The notes under the pieces were generated by a model. It was not told the origin of the DNA and ran no database searches. It saw nothing but the letters and a program-made list of their open reading frames with translations. Source: Halogranum gelatinilyticum (lineage in GTDB: Archaea; Halobacteriota; Halobacteria; Halobacteriales; Haloferacaceae). Taken from it: a stretch of 64,000 nt of DNA. A program made the translations under genes and the position numbers. The stretch covers positions 248,001 through 312,000 of the forward strand of contig NZ_FNHL01000004.1 of NCBI RefSeq assembly GCF_900103715.1, read 5' to 3'. This document shows positions 8,389 through 17,152 of the stretch, one piece after another (the stretch's first letter is position 1; every line of letters begins with the position of its first letter).

Positions 8389-10302
8389 TTATCGGTTGCG
8401 CTCGTCTTCGAAGAAGTAGAATGCAGCAGTGTCGAATGGGTTTACGAACAAGTCGCCGAAGTATCCGTCTCCTGGTGCTCTGATTTCTCCGTCTACGTCT
8501 GGTTCCCAACCATCATTAAGTGGAATATTCGTTGTGAGATCGAACTCAGTTAAATCTGACCACGCAACAAGTCGTCGTGACGGATTGTCTATCATGTGGC
8601 GATTGAAGCCAATCGATGGGTATGGTTCCGTACATTCAACATCTGTGTATTTGTAATCGACTTCTCTCGCACTTCGACCAGATTCTTCGAATCTATCATA
8701 GCCAGCGATGGGTATCTCAGGGATTTCTGAGAGCATTTCAGGAATGTCGAGGTTATGGAAGCCTGCGAATATGTGGTCGAGTCCTTGGGATACATCCGTT
8801 CTGACCATTACAGGGTGTTTTCCTGTCATCCAATGCCCGACACCGATGAACAACATCGTTGACGTTACACAGTCCGAACCAGGGATATCTCTAGCCGTCG
8901 TGTCACGAAGAAACATATTCACGATTGTTTCTTCGGGTGTTTGTTGGTATAAGCTGATTGTAAACTGATAATCTAAATCTCCAACAAATGCTTTAAGCGT
9001 CGTTAATTTTCGGAATTCGATTGATTCAAATGTATTAGCATATGGCTTGTTTTCGATAGCTTCTGAGAACTTTTCACCCCAACGTCGAGCAAAACTTCTC
9101 CCAACGCAAAATTTTACTGGATTAACTGTCCGCAGCTCATCGGGTTCAAACGGGTCATCGTAGCCAACTTGTTCGTGTAGCGCCCCTCTGATGAATGCAT
9201 CTGAGGCAGGACTTGCGTCTTGTGCAACATGAGAAACCTCCCTCGGACTTGCCCTACTCTCACCGTATTCGTCTTTATCGACGATCATGCTTCCACCGAA
9301 GTCTTGTTTATTTTCGACTTCTTTCTGACGTACCCCACCCGTCCCAACGGACCAGTTATTGGCAGGGTTGAACAGTTTCATCGTTGGAGGTGAGTTGAAA
9401 TATATAGATTCAAGATACTCTAGTGCTGATAATTCAAGATTGAGAACAGTCCAATCACAGTATGCCCCGAGAATATCACCTTCATCATCGGTTGCGAATT
9501 TGCGGTCTAATACAGGTGACCTGATGACAACAGTCATTTGAATATCATAGAGGTCAAACCAGTCGTCTCCATCTGCTGTCTGTGTGGTATACTGCGTCAT
9601 ATCGAGCGCAGGCATATTGAACGACGGCTCGTCAGGCTCGGAATACCATATTTCGACCTTCTGTTTTTGTCCCCGTGGGTCAGACCAGTCGCCAGGGGGC
9701 ACATATGGGGGGCCAAGCTCTCTGAGCGTCTGCTCGTCTCTCGCCACGTTGTCGAAGGGGAGGTAGACCACATCGCTCCTGCCGAGGACGATCTCTGGGG
9801 CGTCCAGCTGTGGGCTGGCGAACCTGACTTCCAGCATCCGTGGGACGTTCATCAGGTCCTCACCGAACTCCAACGACATCTCATGTTCCTGTGAACTCCC
9901 CCTGAAACTGGCTCCCGTCTCGCCGAGGACAACCTCATCGTCCCCGATAGGTGTCTTCCCGTAGACTCGAAGGGTCCCCTCTACTGCCTCTTCGGGTTGT
10001 TGATTGGGTAGGAGACCGTTCTTTAGGGAGAACTGGAGCGAGTCCAGCGTTGCCTCGCCGAGTTCCAGTTCGTATCCTTCGACCACTTCGAGTTGCGTCC
10101 GAGCTCGCTGGAGGTCTTCGCTTCCCCAGACTTCCTCTTCGATCAGGCCGAGGTCTTGGCCGACATCTCGTGCTGTACCAGCACAGCCAGCCGTCCCCGT
10201 GGCCGCCGCCGTCGCTCCCGCCGCAAGGAATCTCCGTCGAGAGAGGGGTTCCGAATATCGAACTTCATCAGGAGAAGACGGCTCGTCAGACTCGTCGCTC
10301 AT
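8389..10302 (-). CDS. Tat-exported lipoprotein, possible transglutaminase-like fold
   Basis: A 637-residue protein with a twin-arginine signal (SRRRFLAAG, 21-29) followed by a lipobox-like TAGC with Cys40, so it is likely exported folded and lipid-anchored. I do not recognise a named family. Residues 453-494 (QQTPEET, then DCVTSTMLF around Cys478, then GVGHWMTG) and DHIFAGFH (His510, His516) resemble the Gln-Cys-His layout of transglutaminase-like cysteine peptidases; this is inference. The coding DNA for the C-terminal two-thirds (about 8400-9650) is markedly AT-richer than the window, whereas the N-terminal third is nearer normal, suggesting transfer or mosaicism. It is convergent with infB. 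Confidence 0.7.
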   Translation of the reverse strand: MSDESDEPSSPDEVRYSEPLSRRRFLAAGATAAATGTAGCAGTARDVGQDLGLIEEEVWGSEDLQRARTQLEVVEGYELELGEATLDSLQFSLKNGLLPNQQPEEAVEGTLRVYGKTPIGDDEVVLGETGASFRGSSQEHEMSLEFGEDLMNVPRMLEVRFASPQLDAPEIVLGRSDVVYLPFDNVARDEQTLRELGPPYVPPGDWSDPRGQKQKVEIWYSEPDEPSFNMPALDMTQYTTQTADGDDWFDLYDIQMTVVIRSPVLDRKFATDDEGDILGAYCDWTVLNLELSALEYLESIYFNSPPTMKLFNPANNWSVGTGGVRQKEVENKQDFGGSMIVDKDEYGESRASPREVSHVAQDASPASDAFIRGALHEQVGYDDPFEPDELRTVNPVKFCVGRSFARRWGEKFSEAIENKPYANTFESIEFRKLTTLKAFVGDLDYQFTISLYQQTPEETIVNMFLRDTTARDIPGSDCVTSTMLFIGVGHWMTGKHPVMVRTDVSQGLDHIFAGFHNLDIPEMLSEIPEIPIAGYDRFEESGRSAREVDYKYTDVECTEPYPSIGFNRHMIDNPSRRLVAWSDLTEFDLTTNIPLNDGWEPDVDGEIRAPGDGYFGDLFVNPFDTAAFYFFEDERNR

Positions 10303-10581
10303 TGTGAAAGTCAGTACGTTGAGAAATGAAAAGTGCTCGGGTAATCATCAACATCTATTCTACGAGGAATGGCTCATCGCTCGTCTGAAACAATGGAGGA
10401 TGCAGAAACGAGCGTCTGCTGTCGATGACGGGTTTGTCTATGATTCTGATACAATCAGCGACCTAATTCTGGGGGACGTAGTTTTAGATTGATTTTCGGC
10501 TCGAAAGGTCGCAATCCCGTTTCCAAGAATACCTCGAAAGCCCACGCGCAACAGCCACATCCGCCCCAACCGACTGCGTCC

Positions 10582-10754
10582 CCAGAACGCTCTGCGTTCT
10601 GGTGTGCAGACGAGACGCGAAGCGTCTCGTCAACGTTCCTCGGTCGCTTCGCTCCTTGCGGTACTCATCCCTCGCGAGAGCGAAGCTCTCGCTGCCCTTC
10701 GTTCGCTACGCTCACGAAGACCTCGCACGAGTGTTACGCGGCATGAAAGCCGCG
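10582..10754. repeat. Cluster of GC-rich hairpins with GAA loops
   Basis: Four inverted repeats lie within 173 bp: a 9-bp stem with TCT loop (10582-10602), an 8-bp stem with GAA loop (10611-10629), an 8-bp stem with GAA loop (10674-10692) and a 6-bp stem with a 6-base loop (10737-10754). The heptamer GCGAAGC occurs at 10617, 10680 and 10752, and its complement at 10646. The 515 bp from 10303 to 10817 contain no convincing gene; an 85-codon open frame here is generated by the palindromes. Confidence 0.75.
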
Positions 10755-10817
10755 AAGCCACGCGCCAAGTGGCTGGTCAAGAGTCAGCTAAATACGATTG
10801 GAAAGACGACACGAACC

Positions 10818-10994
10818 ATGGTCTCCCGCGAAAACAAACTCATCACCGGATTCGTCCTCGTCGCGTTCGTGTTACTCTTCGTCCTGTCACAGTACACGTC
10901 ACTCGCCTTCGAGTGGGTTATGGGGGTCGTATTCCTCGTCGGGATCCTCATCCCACAGATACTACTCCAGTACACGAACCTCGGAGCGGAGTAG
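10818..10994 (+). CDS. Small two-helix membrane protein
   Basis: A 58-residue protein starting MVSRENKLITGF, with two hydrophobic segments at about residues 9-23 and 31-50 and an acidic tail (LGAE). This is a plausible small inner-membrane protein, but no family can be named. The ATG at 10818 is supported by the clean start of haloarchaeal composition there; the frame upstream runs through the hairpin cluster and is not protein-like. No obvious partner is encoded nearby. Confidence 0.6.
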   Translation: MVSRENKLITGFVLVAFVLLFVLSQYTSLAFEWVMGVVFLVGILIPQILLQYTNLGAE

Positions 10995-11068
10995 TGCCTC
11001 GGGGTATCGACCGAAGTATCAAAGTCAGATCACCGAACCAACGCGAACAGGAAGGAGAACCGCGCCGA

Positions 11069-11452
11069 TTATCGAGCCGTCTGTGCGACGCCGTCGCCGA
11101 CGGCGTTCATGACCTGCATGGCCGCGCTGGCGGCCAGTCCGCGGGCGACCTCGCGGCGGTCGGCGTCGTCGAGACCGGATTCGAGGTCGTCGAGGTCCGG
11201 CGTGAAGCCGGCGCTGACGGGGTGGCCGGCGGGCGGGTGGACCGCCACCGTCGCCTGCGGGCCGTTCGAGCCGTAGGAGAGTTCCGACCCGATAGCGTAG
11301 CTGTCGGGGAGGTACGTCCGCGTCGTCGAGACGATCTGGGCGACGGCACGGCGGAGCATCCGTCGCTGCTCGGGTGTCAGTTCGACGTCTTTCGACGGCT
11401 GTCCAGCCTCGACCACGCCGGGTGCACCCGCGTACGGATTGTTTCCATTCAT
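11069..11452 (-). CDS. DUF5811-like haloarchaeal protein
   Basis: A 127-residue protein beginning MNGNNPYAGAPGVVEAG, a start I associate with the haloarchaeal family DUF5811. The central region (ELTPEQRRMLRRAVAQIVSTTRTYLPDSYAIGSEL) is helical and followed by beta-rich sequence (QATVAVHPPAGHPVSAGFTP). The C terminus (DREVARGLAASAAMQVMNAVGDG) is a second helix. No catalytic or membrane segment is visible. It lies 60 bp downstream of the arginine decarboxylase gene on the same strand and may share its transcript. Confidence 0.75.
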   Translation of the reverse strand: MNGNNPYAGAPGVVEAGQPSKDVELTPEQRRMLRRAVAQIVSTTRTYLPDSYAIGSELSYGSNGPQATVAVHPPAGHPVSAGFTPDLDDLESGLDDADRREVARGLAASAAMQVMNAVGDGVAQTAR

Positions 11453-11512
11453 AAGGGAGATGCTACCAGACGTAAGGGAGAACTGGTTAAAAAGGCGTCG
11501 GAGGAGGCGGTT

Positions 11513-11983
11513 TTAGAGAATCGGCTCGCTCTGCCCGTATGCCGCGAGCGTCAGGGCCGTGGTGTAGCCCTCGCCGTCGGCCTCCGCGGTCGTGACGAGC
11601 ACCTCCTCGTCGTCGAAGGTCCACTCGCGGAGGTCGCGACCCGCGTCGAGACCGGCGCGGACGGTCGCCTCGACTTTCTCGGGGTCGCTCCCGTCGGCCT
11701 CGTAGAACAGCCCCGGTCCCGGCCCGGTCGCCCAGCCGAGCCCGGCGGCGACGGTCCCCGCCTCGCCCGTCGTCGCCTTTGCCTGCACGACCGTGAGACG
11801 GTTGCCCGCGGGGCCGAGGTCCGGGGCGGTCTCGACGGCTTCGACCGTCGCGTCGGCGGGGATGACGGAGGAGACGGTGACGAGATTGTAGTTGTGGACG
11901 TTCGCCGCGGCGAGTGCGGCGTCGTAGGAAGCCATCGCCGTGGGGGCGGTGGCCGTGCCGCTGACGACGTAGATTGTACCCAT
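11513..11983 (-). CDS. pdaD: Pyruvoyl-dependent arginine decarboxylase
   Basis: A 156-residue proenzyme of the PvlArgDC family, which converts arginine to agmatine, the precursor used for agmatidine modification of archaeal tRNA-Ile and for polyamines. The self-cleavage site is visible as VSSVIPADA, with Ser38-Ser39 expected to split into beta and alpha chains and the second serine becoming the pyruvoyl group. The N-terminal IYVVSGTATAPT and later GLGWATGPGPGLFYEADG fit the family. Length matches archaeal homologues (about 150-165). It is a cytoplasmic trimer in characterised members. Confidence 0.92.
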   Translation of the reverse strand: MGTIYVVSGTATAPTAMASYDAALAAANVHNYNLVTVSSVIPADATVEAVETAPDLGPAGNRLTVVQAKATTGEAGTVAAGLGWATGPGPGLFYEADGSDPEKVEATVRAGLDAGRDLREWTFDDEEVLVTTAEADGEGYTTALTLAAYGQSEPIL

Positions 11984-12060
11984 TGGCGAGACTGAGACGA
12001 CCGAGGCAAGAAGCGGTTACGGAATCCGCCGGCAGCGTCGGTATCCGGCGACAGGGCGAA

Positions 12061-13857
12061 TCAGGACAGGAGCTGCGGCCCGAAGACCATCAGGACGAGT
12101 GCCGCGAGCATCGTCACGCCGATGGAGGTCGTGATGGTCCGGACGATGGGCCGGGGGTCGTTGACGGGCAGCCTGGAGACGACCGCCTCGACACAGGCGC
12201 GCATGATGCGGCCGCCGTCGAGCGGATAGCCCGGAATACAGTTGAACAGCCCGAGCTGGAGGTTGATCCACGCCGTCCAGAAGAGGACGTTGGCGAGGAC
12301 GAACACGCCGCCGCCGAGGACCGCGAGCGGTCCCTGGACGACGTAGAAGTTGACCACCTCGGGGGTGAAGCCGGGGAAGTTGTACGGAAGCCCGAAGACG
12401 CTCGCCAGCGGCAGGATGAGCGCGACGTAAGCCAGCCCGAGGAACGAGTCGAGCACGCCCGAGAGCTGGATGCCCGAGAGGTCGCTCCCCACGTCGCCAC
12501 CGAGCAGCGCGAGATAGGTCGCCGCAGGGTACGACTGGATGCCGAAGTCAGAGAGCACCAGCCCGCTCGTGCCCTGTGCGAGACCCAGAACCCCGAGAAG
12601 ACCGTTGCCGTCCTGTTCGTTCGTCCCGAGCGTCACCGTATAGGTCGAAAGCGAGCCCTCGGTGTAGGCTTGGACTTCGACGGTGTCGCCGGGGGCGGTC
12701 CCGTCGAGCAGTCGCGTCAGGTCCGCGCGGGAGGTCACCCGCTCGCCGCCGAAGCCGGTGACGACCACGCTGGCGTTCTCGGGAGCACCCGCCTCCGCGA
12801 GCGGCCCGTCCGGAGCCACCTCCACGGCGTAGGCACCGACAGGGACGACGCGCTCACCCTCCGTGGTCTCGATTCGGGCCAGCGGCCGGTCAGCCACCGC
12901 GTCCTCGAAGGCCGCCTGCGTGTAGACTTCAGTGCCGTTCACCGCGAGCACCCGGACCGGGTCGGCGTCCTGTTGCACAGTGATTCCGGCGGGGTTCCCT
13001 TGGACGGAGCCGACGACGACGAGCGACCGTTCGACTTGGACCGTCCGCTCACCGTTGACCTCGACGTCGACCGCCCGGTCGGGGGTCGACGCCAGCGCGT
13101 CGTCGAACGTCGAGTCGTTCGAGACAGGCATCCCAGCGACGGCCGTGATGCGGTCGCCGCCGCCGATATCCGCCTCTGCAGCGGGCGTCCCGTCGTAGGC
13201 ACCCGCGACGGCGACGCCAGGGGCGACGCCGATGGCACCGACGACCGGGCCGAAGAGCAGCGCGAAGGCGACGATGGTGACGACGAAGTTGTTCGTCACG
13301 CCCGCGGCGAACATCCGGGTTCGGCCGCCGCGGTCGGCCTTTCGCTGGCTCTCCTCGTTCGGTTCGACGAACGCGCCGATGGGGAGGATGGTGAGGAGGA
13401 CGACGCCCATCGACTCGATGTCGATGTCTTCGACCCGACAAAGCAGGCCGTGGCCGCCCTCGTGGACGACGAGCCCCACGAGGAGACCGAGGACGATCTC
13501 GGGAGCCATCGAGAGGGGAAGGAAGTCGTTGACGCCGGGGATGACGAGGAAGTTCCGCGGTTGGTTGACCTGGGTGACCTGGGGGCTCTGGACCGTCGCG
13601 ATGGCCGCCTGGAGGAACAGGAAGAACGAGCCGACCATGACGACGAGCGCGACGCCGACGCCGACGTTGCTGTAGGCGCGCCAGAACCGTTTCGGCCCGG
13701 CGAGCCAGTTGAGAAACGCTCGACCCCGTTTCGTGTGGATCGTCGTGAGCGGTCCCTGGAGACGGACGGATGACGGAAGCAACCCACGCGACTGCAGTGA
13801 GAGAGCGATGACTGAGTACAGGAGGACGCCGCCGAGTACCCAGAGCAGCGGATTCAT
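12061..13857 (-). CDS. Site-2 protease (M50) with PDZ domains
   Basis: A 598-residue membrane metalloprotease. The zinc motif HEGGH (132-136) lies in a hydrophobic segment, and the third ligand motif appears near the C terminus as NCIPGYPLDGGR. Between them are at least two PDZ-like regions (about 185-270 and 290-420), giving RseP/S2P architecture with N- and C-terminal membrane bundles. Such enzymes cut transmembrane regulators or remnant peptides; the haloarchaeal substrate is unknown. The ATG at 13857 (MNPLLWVLGGVLLYSVIALS) starts directly at the first helix and is preferred over a start nine codons upstream. Confidence 0.9.
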   Translation of the reverse strand: MNPLLWVLGGVLLYSVIALSLQSRGLLPSSVRLQGPLTTIHTKRGRAFLNWLAGPKRFWRAYSNVGVGVALVVMVGSFFLFLQAAIATVQSPQVTQVNQPRNFLVIPGVNDFLPLSMAPEIVLGLLVGLVVHEGGHGLLCRVEDIDIESMGVVLLTILPIGAFVEPNEESQRKADRGGRTRMFAAGVTNNFVVTIVAFALLFGPVVGAIGVAPGVAVAGAYDGTPAAEADIGGGDRITAVAGMPVSNDSTFDDALASTPDRAVDVEVNGERTVQVERSLVVVGSVQGNPAGITVQQDADPVRVLAVNGTEVYTQAAFEDAVADRPLARIETTEGERVVPVGAYAVEVAPDGPLAEAGAPENASVVVTGFGGERVTSRADLTRLLDGTAPGDTVEVQAYTEGSLSTYTVTLGTNEQDGNGLLGVLGLAQGTSGLVLSDFGIQSYPAATYLALLGGDVGSDLSGIQLSGVLDSFLGLAYVALILPLASVFGLPYNFPGFTPEVVNFYVVQGPLAVLGGGVFVLANVLFWTAWINLQLGLFNCIPGYPLDGGRIMRACVEAVVSRLPVNDPRPIVRTITTSIGVTMLAALVLMVFGPQLLS

Positions 13858-13947
13858 TAGCCGAAACGAGGGCGTGACGCGCAAAAGGCGTTCGGGTTAG
13901 CGAGTCGCACGACACCACCGTCGGGCGACGGCGTTCGTGTGACGTGG

Positions 13948-14163
13948 CTACTTGTCGGCGACGACGGGGTCGTCGTGGATCTCGATGGTCGTCATCTCGC
14001 GGTCGCGACGACGCGCCCGGAGCCGACGGGCGAGTGCGACGCCAGCGACGCCAGCGACGACCGCGCCGCCGAGGAGGAGATAGCGGCCGAGTCGCCGGCC
14101 GTCGTCGTCGCTCGTGTCGTCCGGTTCCGCTCGGTCGGTCTGCTCGGTTTGTGGCAATTGCAT
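13948..14163 (-). CDS. Small single-pass membrane protein
   Basis: A 71-residue protein with an acidic N terminus (TEQTDRAEPDDTSDDDG), one hydrophobic helix (about 27-46, GRYLLLGGAVVAGVAGVALA) followed by a strongly basic RRLRARRRDRE, and an acidic tail. The charge distribution suggests a bitopic protein with the basic side in the cytoplasm. No family can be assigned. It is divergent from the LURP-one-like gene, with a palindrome in the shared upstream region. Confidence 0.65.
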   Translation of the reverse strand: MQLPQTEQTDRAEPDDTSDDDGRRLGRYLLLGGAVVAGVAGVALARRLRARRRDREMTTIEIHDDPVVADK

Positions 14164-14220
14164 GAAAGTCTCCTATCGAGAAGTCTTGCGAGTTGGCGGC
14201 GCGTGGTTCGACTCCGCCCT

Positions 14221-14241
14221 TTCAGGCCCGCACGGCCTGAA
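14221..14241. promoter_or_regulatory. Perfect 8-bp inverted repeat in a divergent promoter region
   Basis: TTCAGGCC (14221-14228) and GGCCTGAA (14234-14241) are separated by five bases. The palindrome sits between divergent starts at 14163 and 14325 and about 25-45 bp upstream of a TATA-like gttataaaac (14264-14273) serving the plus-strand gene. It could be an operator for a dimeric regulator or a hairpin; position favours the former, but this is inference. Confidence 0.45.
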
Positions 14242-14324
14242 CACCGGTAGTAAGGGAGATGTCGTTATAAAACTACTCGGTCGCAGCCACAACACTCAAC
14301 AGGCTCACTCGCGGTCTTTTCACC

Positions 14325-14873
14325 GTGTTCGACGCCCGCCGTTACGAGGTCCGACAGAAGATTCGCATCGGCAACACGTACAACATCTACGAGGCGGGTG
14401 CCGACGAGCCCTTCCTCGAATCCGCCCAGAAGAAGTTCCGGCTGAAGGAGGACTTCCGGTTCGACGACCCCGAGACGGGCGAGGAACGGTTCCGCGTGAA
14501 GGCCGACAGCGTCCTCGACATCACCGCCGCCTACGACATCGTCGACAGCCGAACCGACGAGCGGGTCGGGTCGGTCAAACGCAGTGCCAAGTCCTTCTTC
14601 AAACACGAGTACGCCCTCCTCGGTCCCGACGGCGAGCAGGTCGCGACGGTGAAGGAGGACAGCTGGCTCCGAGCCGTGCTCCGACGCGGTCTCACGACGC
14701 TCATCCCCTTCTCCTACAACATCGAGGGATCGAACGGTGACCGTCTCGGCGACGTCTCCGGACAGTTCACGCCCGTCCGTGACCGCTACACCATCGACCT
14801 CGCTGACGACGGCCTGGACCCGCGGCTCGCCGTCATCGGGACAGTCGTCATCGACGCCATCGAGGAAAACTGA
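14325..14873 (+). CDS. LURP-one-related / scramblase-like protein
   Basis: A 182-residue protein of the LURP-one-related (DUF567, Tubby/scramblase-like) fold. Typical strands are YEVRQKIRIGNTYNIYEAG, FRVKADSVLDITAAYDIVDS, RVGSVKRSAKSFFKHEYALLGPDG and the C-terminal hydrophobic strand LAVIGTVVIDAIEE. Members may bind membranes or lipids; the archaeal role is unknown. The start is a GTG (14325) reading MFDARRYEVRQK; no ATG is better placed, and the TATA box at 14264-14273 leaves about 25-30 bases of leader. Confidence 0.82.
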   Translation: MFDARRYEVRQKIRIGNTYNIYEAGADEPFLESAQKKFRLKEDFRFDDPETGEERFRVKADSVLDITAAYDIVDSRTDERVGSVKRSAKSFFKHEYALLGPDGEQVATVKEDSWLRAVLRRGLTTLIPFSYNIEGSNGDRLGDVSGQFTPVRDRYTIDLADDGLDPRLAVIGTVVIDAIEEN

Positions 14874-14941
14874 CCGGTCTCGCCACGGCCGCGGACGTCG
14901 GCCGCGGACGTCGGCCGGGGCACAGCATTTCTCGGCGGAGT

Positions 14942-15346
14942 CTATCGCGAGAGGACGCGGAGAAACTCGGCCGTATCCGTGTGGTTGGTGAACTGGAGGA
15001 CGAGACCGTCGTGCAGGTCACAGACGTGCGCGAACGGGATCTCGAACGTCGTCCCCGCGGCCGTCGTTCCGACGAACATCCCCTCGACGACGACCGTCTC
15101 GCCGCCGTCGACGAACCGGCCGGGGCGGACCTCAAACCGTCGGTAGGCGGCCTTGAGCGGGGCGAACACCTGTGAGACGACTGCGGCCGGGCTGCGGTAC
15201 CGTCCCCCGGAGAGGGGGTCGCCACGCGGTTCGATCCAGGTCACGTCCGGATCCATCCCGGCCAGAACCGTGTCGATGTCGCCGCGGTTGAAGGCGTCGT
15301 ACAGCGCCGAGACGGTCGCGACGTTGTCCGTCGTCGTCGTTGCCAT
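14942..15346 (-). CDS. SnoaL-like (NTF2 fold) protein
   Basis: A 134-residue single-domain protein with the NTF2/SnoaL pattern: an N-terminal helix (VATVSALYDAFNRGDIDTVLAGMDPDVTWIEP), a beta sheet with FVDGGETVVVEGMFVG and FEIPFAHVCDLHDGLVLQFTNHTDTAEF. The fold binds small hydrophobic ligands or acts as an isomerase, hydrolase or dehydratase, so no reaction can be given. It is convergent with the LURP-one-like gene and precedes lysS in the same orientation, though transcription is likely separate. Confidence 0.85.
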   Translation of the reverse strand: MATTTTDNVATVSALYDAFNRGDIDTVLAGMDPDVTWIEPRGDPLSGGRYRSPAAVVSQVFAPLKAAYRRFEVRPGRFVDGGETVVVEGMFVGTTAAGTTFEIPFAHVCDLHDGLVLQFTNHTDTAEFLRVLSR

Positions 15347-15439
15347 AGCCGAAAGACGTGTCCCAAAAAGATAGTCGCTCGTTCCGTTCGGAAGACAGGA
15401 CCGCGGGCGACGGACGTGTCGGCGCGGGCGTGCCGACGG

Positions 15440-17152
15440 TTACTCTTCGCGACGGAGTCGCTTCACGACGAACTCGGAGTCGAGTTCGCCGAGGAACGTC
15501 CCGAGGCGCGGTCCCTGCGTCGCGTCGAAGAACAGCCGGTAGCCGGCCTGGAAGAAGTCGCCCGTCGCGACGTCGTTTCGCTTCGCCGTCTCGTAGATTT
15601 CGCCCTGAATCTCCTCGCCCGTGTGGCCCTCGTCGACGAAGTCAGCCAGTTCGTCGAGCGCGGCGGCTACCTCGCTGTCGAAGTCTGTCTCGGGCAGTTC
15701 GACCTGCAGGCGGTAGTTGTACTCGTTGTCGAGGCGTTCGGCCCACGTGCGGGCCTTCTCGACGCGCTTCATCGCCTCCTCGATGGCCCACTCGGGCGTG
15801 TCGTCGGTGATGTGGCCCTCGTTGCGCGCCATCTGCTCGCGGAGGTCCTCGTCGTCGGTCATGCCGAGGACGGCCGCGAAGGTGTAGGGGAGTCGGACGC
15901 GCTCCTCGCGTACGTCGTCGACGGTGAAGGGATACGCGCGGTCGGCGAGTCGCTTCAGGTCGTCGTCTTCCACTTCGTCGAAGTAGATACGCTCGAAGCG
16001 GTCGAACTCGTCGACCAGTTGATCGAGTCGGGAGATGTCGAAGTCCTTCGCCTTCTTCGGGTTGCGGACGAAGAAGTACCGCAGCACCTCGGGTTCGAGG
16101 AGTTCCAGTACCTCGTGGACGGTCACGACGTTACCGGAGGAAGAAGAGAGTGCCTCGCCGTTGAGCGTGAACCACTCGTACGTCATCGGCACGGGTGGCT
16201 GGATGTGCAGGAAGTTCTCGGCGATATCCTTGCCCGAGGGCCACGAGCCTTCGGCGTGGTCCTTGCCGAACGGCTCGAAGTCGACGCCGAGGACCTGCCA
16301 CTGGCCGGGCCACTCGAAGCGCCACGGCAGCTTGCCCTCGCGGAACGTCGCGGTCCCCTCGTGGCCACAGCCGTCGATCTGCTGGCCGCCGGCTTCGAGG
16401 CCTTCACAGACGTAGTCGACGGACTCGTTCTCGACGTCGACGCCCGTGATGTTCGTCGTCAGGACGCCGCACTCCGAACACTGCGCCTGGAACGGGACGT
16501 AGTCCTCGTCGATCTTGTCCTGGTACTCGGCGAGAATCTCGCGGGCCTCGTCCTGGTGTTCGAGGACGTATTCGACCACGTCGTCGAACGTCCCCTCACG
16601 GTAGAGTTCCGTGTTCGAGAGCATCTCGACGGGTACGTCGAGCATCTCGGCACTCTGGTGCAAGAGATCGGTAAAGTGCGCGCCGTAGGAGTCGTGGTCG
16701 CCGAAGGGGTCCGGAATGTCGGTGTAGGGCTTGCCGAGGTTGCGGCCGAGCGCGCCCGCGTCGACCTCGCCGAGACCGACGATGTTCCAGTCGGAGTCCG
16801 CGAGCTGTCGGGGGACCTTCCGAAGGGCGTCCTTGTCGTCGCTGGTGAAGACCTGCCGGACCTCGTGGCCGCGCTCGCGGAGGACTTCCGCGACGAAGAA
16901 GCCGCGCAGAATCTCGTTGAAGTGGCCGAGATGAGGGATGCCCGAGGGTGAGACGCCGCCCTTGATGACGATGGGTTCGTCGGGGTCGCGTGCCTCGATT
17001 TCGTCCGCCACTTCGTCGGCCCAGAAGGCGTGGTGGCCGTCGCCGCCCTCGTCGGGGTCGACGGTCTGCGCGCCGGTCGACTGGGCCTTGTCGCCACCGG
17101 CCGACTGCGGGCTGTCGGTCCCGCTCTCTTGGGAGGACTCGTCCGCGCTCAT
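15440..17152 (-). CDS. lysS: Lysyl-tRNA synthetase, class I
   Basis: A 570-residue class I LysRS, the archaeal type unrelated to class II LysRS. The HIGH equivalent is HLGH (74-77, in SPSGIPHLGHFNE), and the KMSKS equivalent is the serine-rich ALSSSSGNVV. A zinc-binding insertion with CSECG and later CEGLEAGGQQIDGCGHEG is present. The first 30 residues form a low-complexity acidic extension. The gene starts with an ATG overlapping the pyrH stop by 4 bp (17149-17152), so the two are translationally coupled. Confidence 0.96.
   Translation of the reverse strand: MSADESSQESGTDSPQSAGGDKAQSTGAQTVDPDEGGDGHHAFWADEVADEIEARDPDEPIVIKGGVSPSGIPHLGHFNEILRGFFVAEVLRERGHEVRQVFTSDDKDALRKVPRQLADSDWNIVGLGEVDAGALGRNLGKPYTDIPDPFGDHDSYGAHFTDLLHQSAEMLDVPVEMLSNTELYREGTFDDVVEYVLEHQDEAREILAEYQDKIDEDYVPFQAQCSECGVLTTNITGVDVENESVDYVCEGLEAGGQQIDGCGHEGTATFREGKLPWRFEWPGQWQVLGVDFEPFGKDHAEGSWPSGKDIAENFLHIQPPVPMTYEWFTLNGEALSSSSGNVVTVHEVLELLEPEVLRYFFVRNPKKAKDFDISRLDQLVDEFDRFERIYFDEVEDDDLKRLADRAYPFTVDDVREERVRLPYTFAAVLGMTDDEDLREQMARNEGHITDDTPEWAIEEAMKRVEKARTWAERLDNEYNYRLQVELPETDFDSEVAAALDELADFVDEGHTGEEIQGEIYETAKRNDVATGDFFQAGYRLFFDATQGPRLGTFLGELDSEFVVKRLRREE

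Noticed and set aside
10489-10746. 85-codon frame after the Tat protein gene
   Set aside because: It is produced by the palindromic repeats (peptides like ERSAFWCADETRSVSS) and has no acidic composition.
15416-16951. 511-codon plus-strand frame opposite lysS
   Set aside because: Shadow of lysS; class I LysRS motifs on the minus strand are unequivocal.
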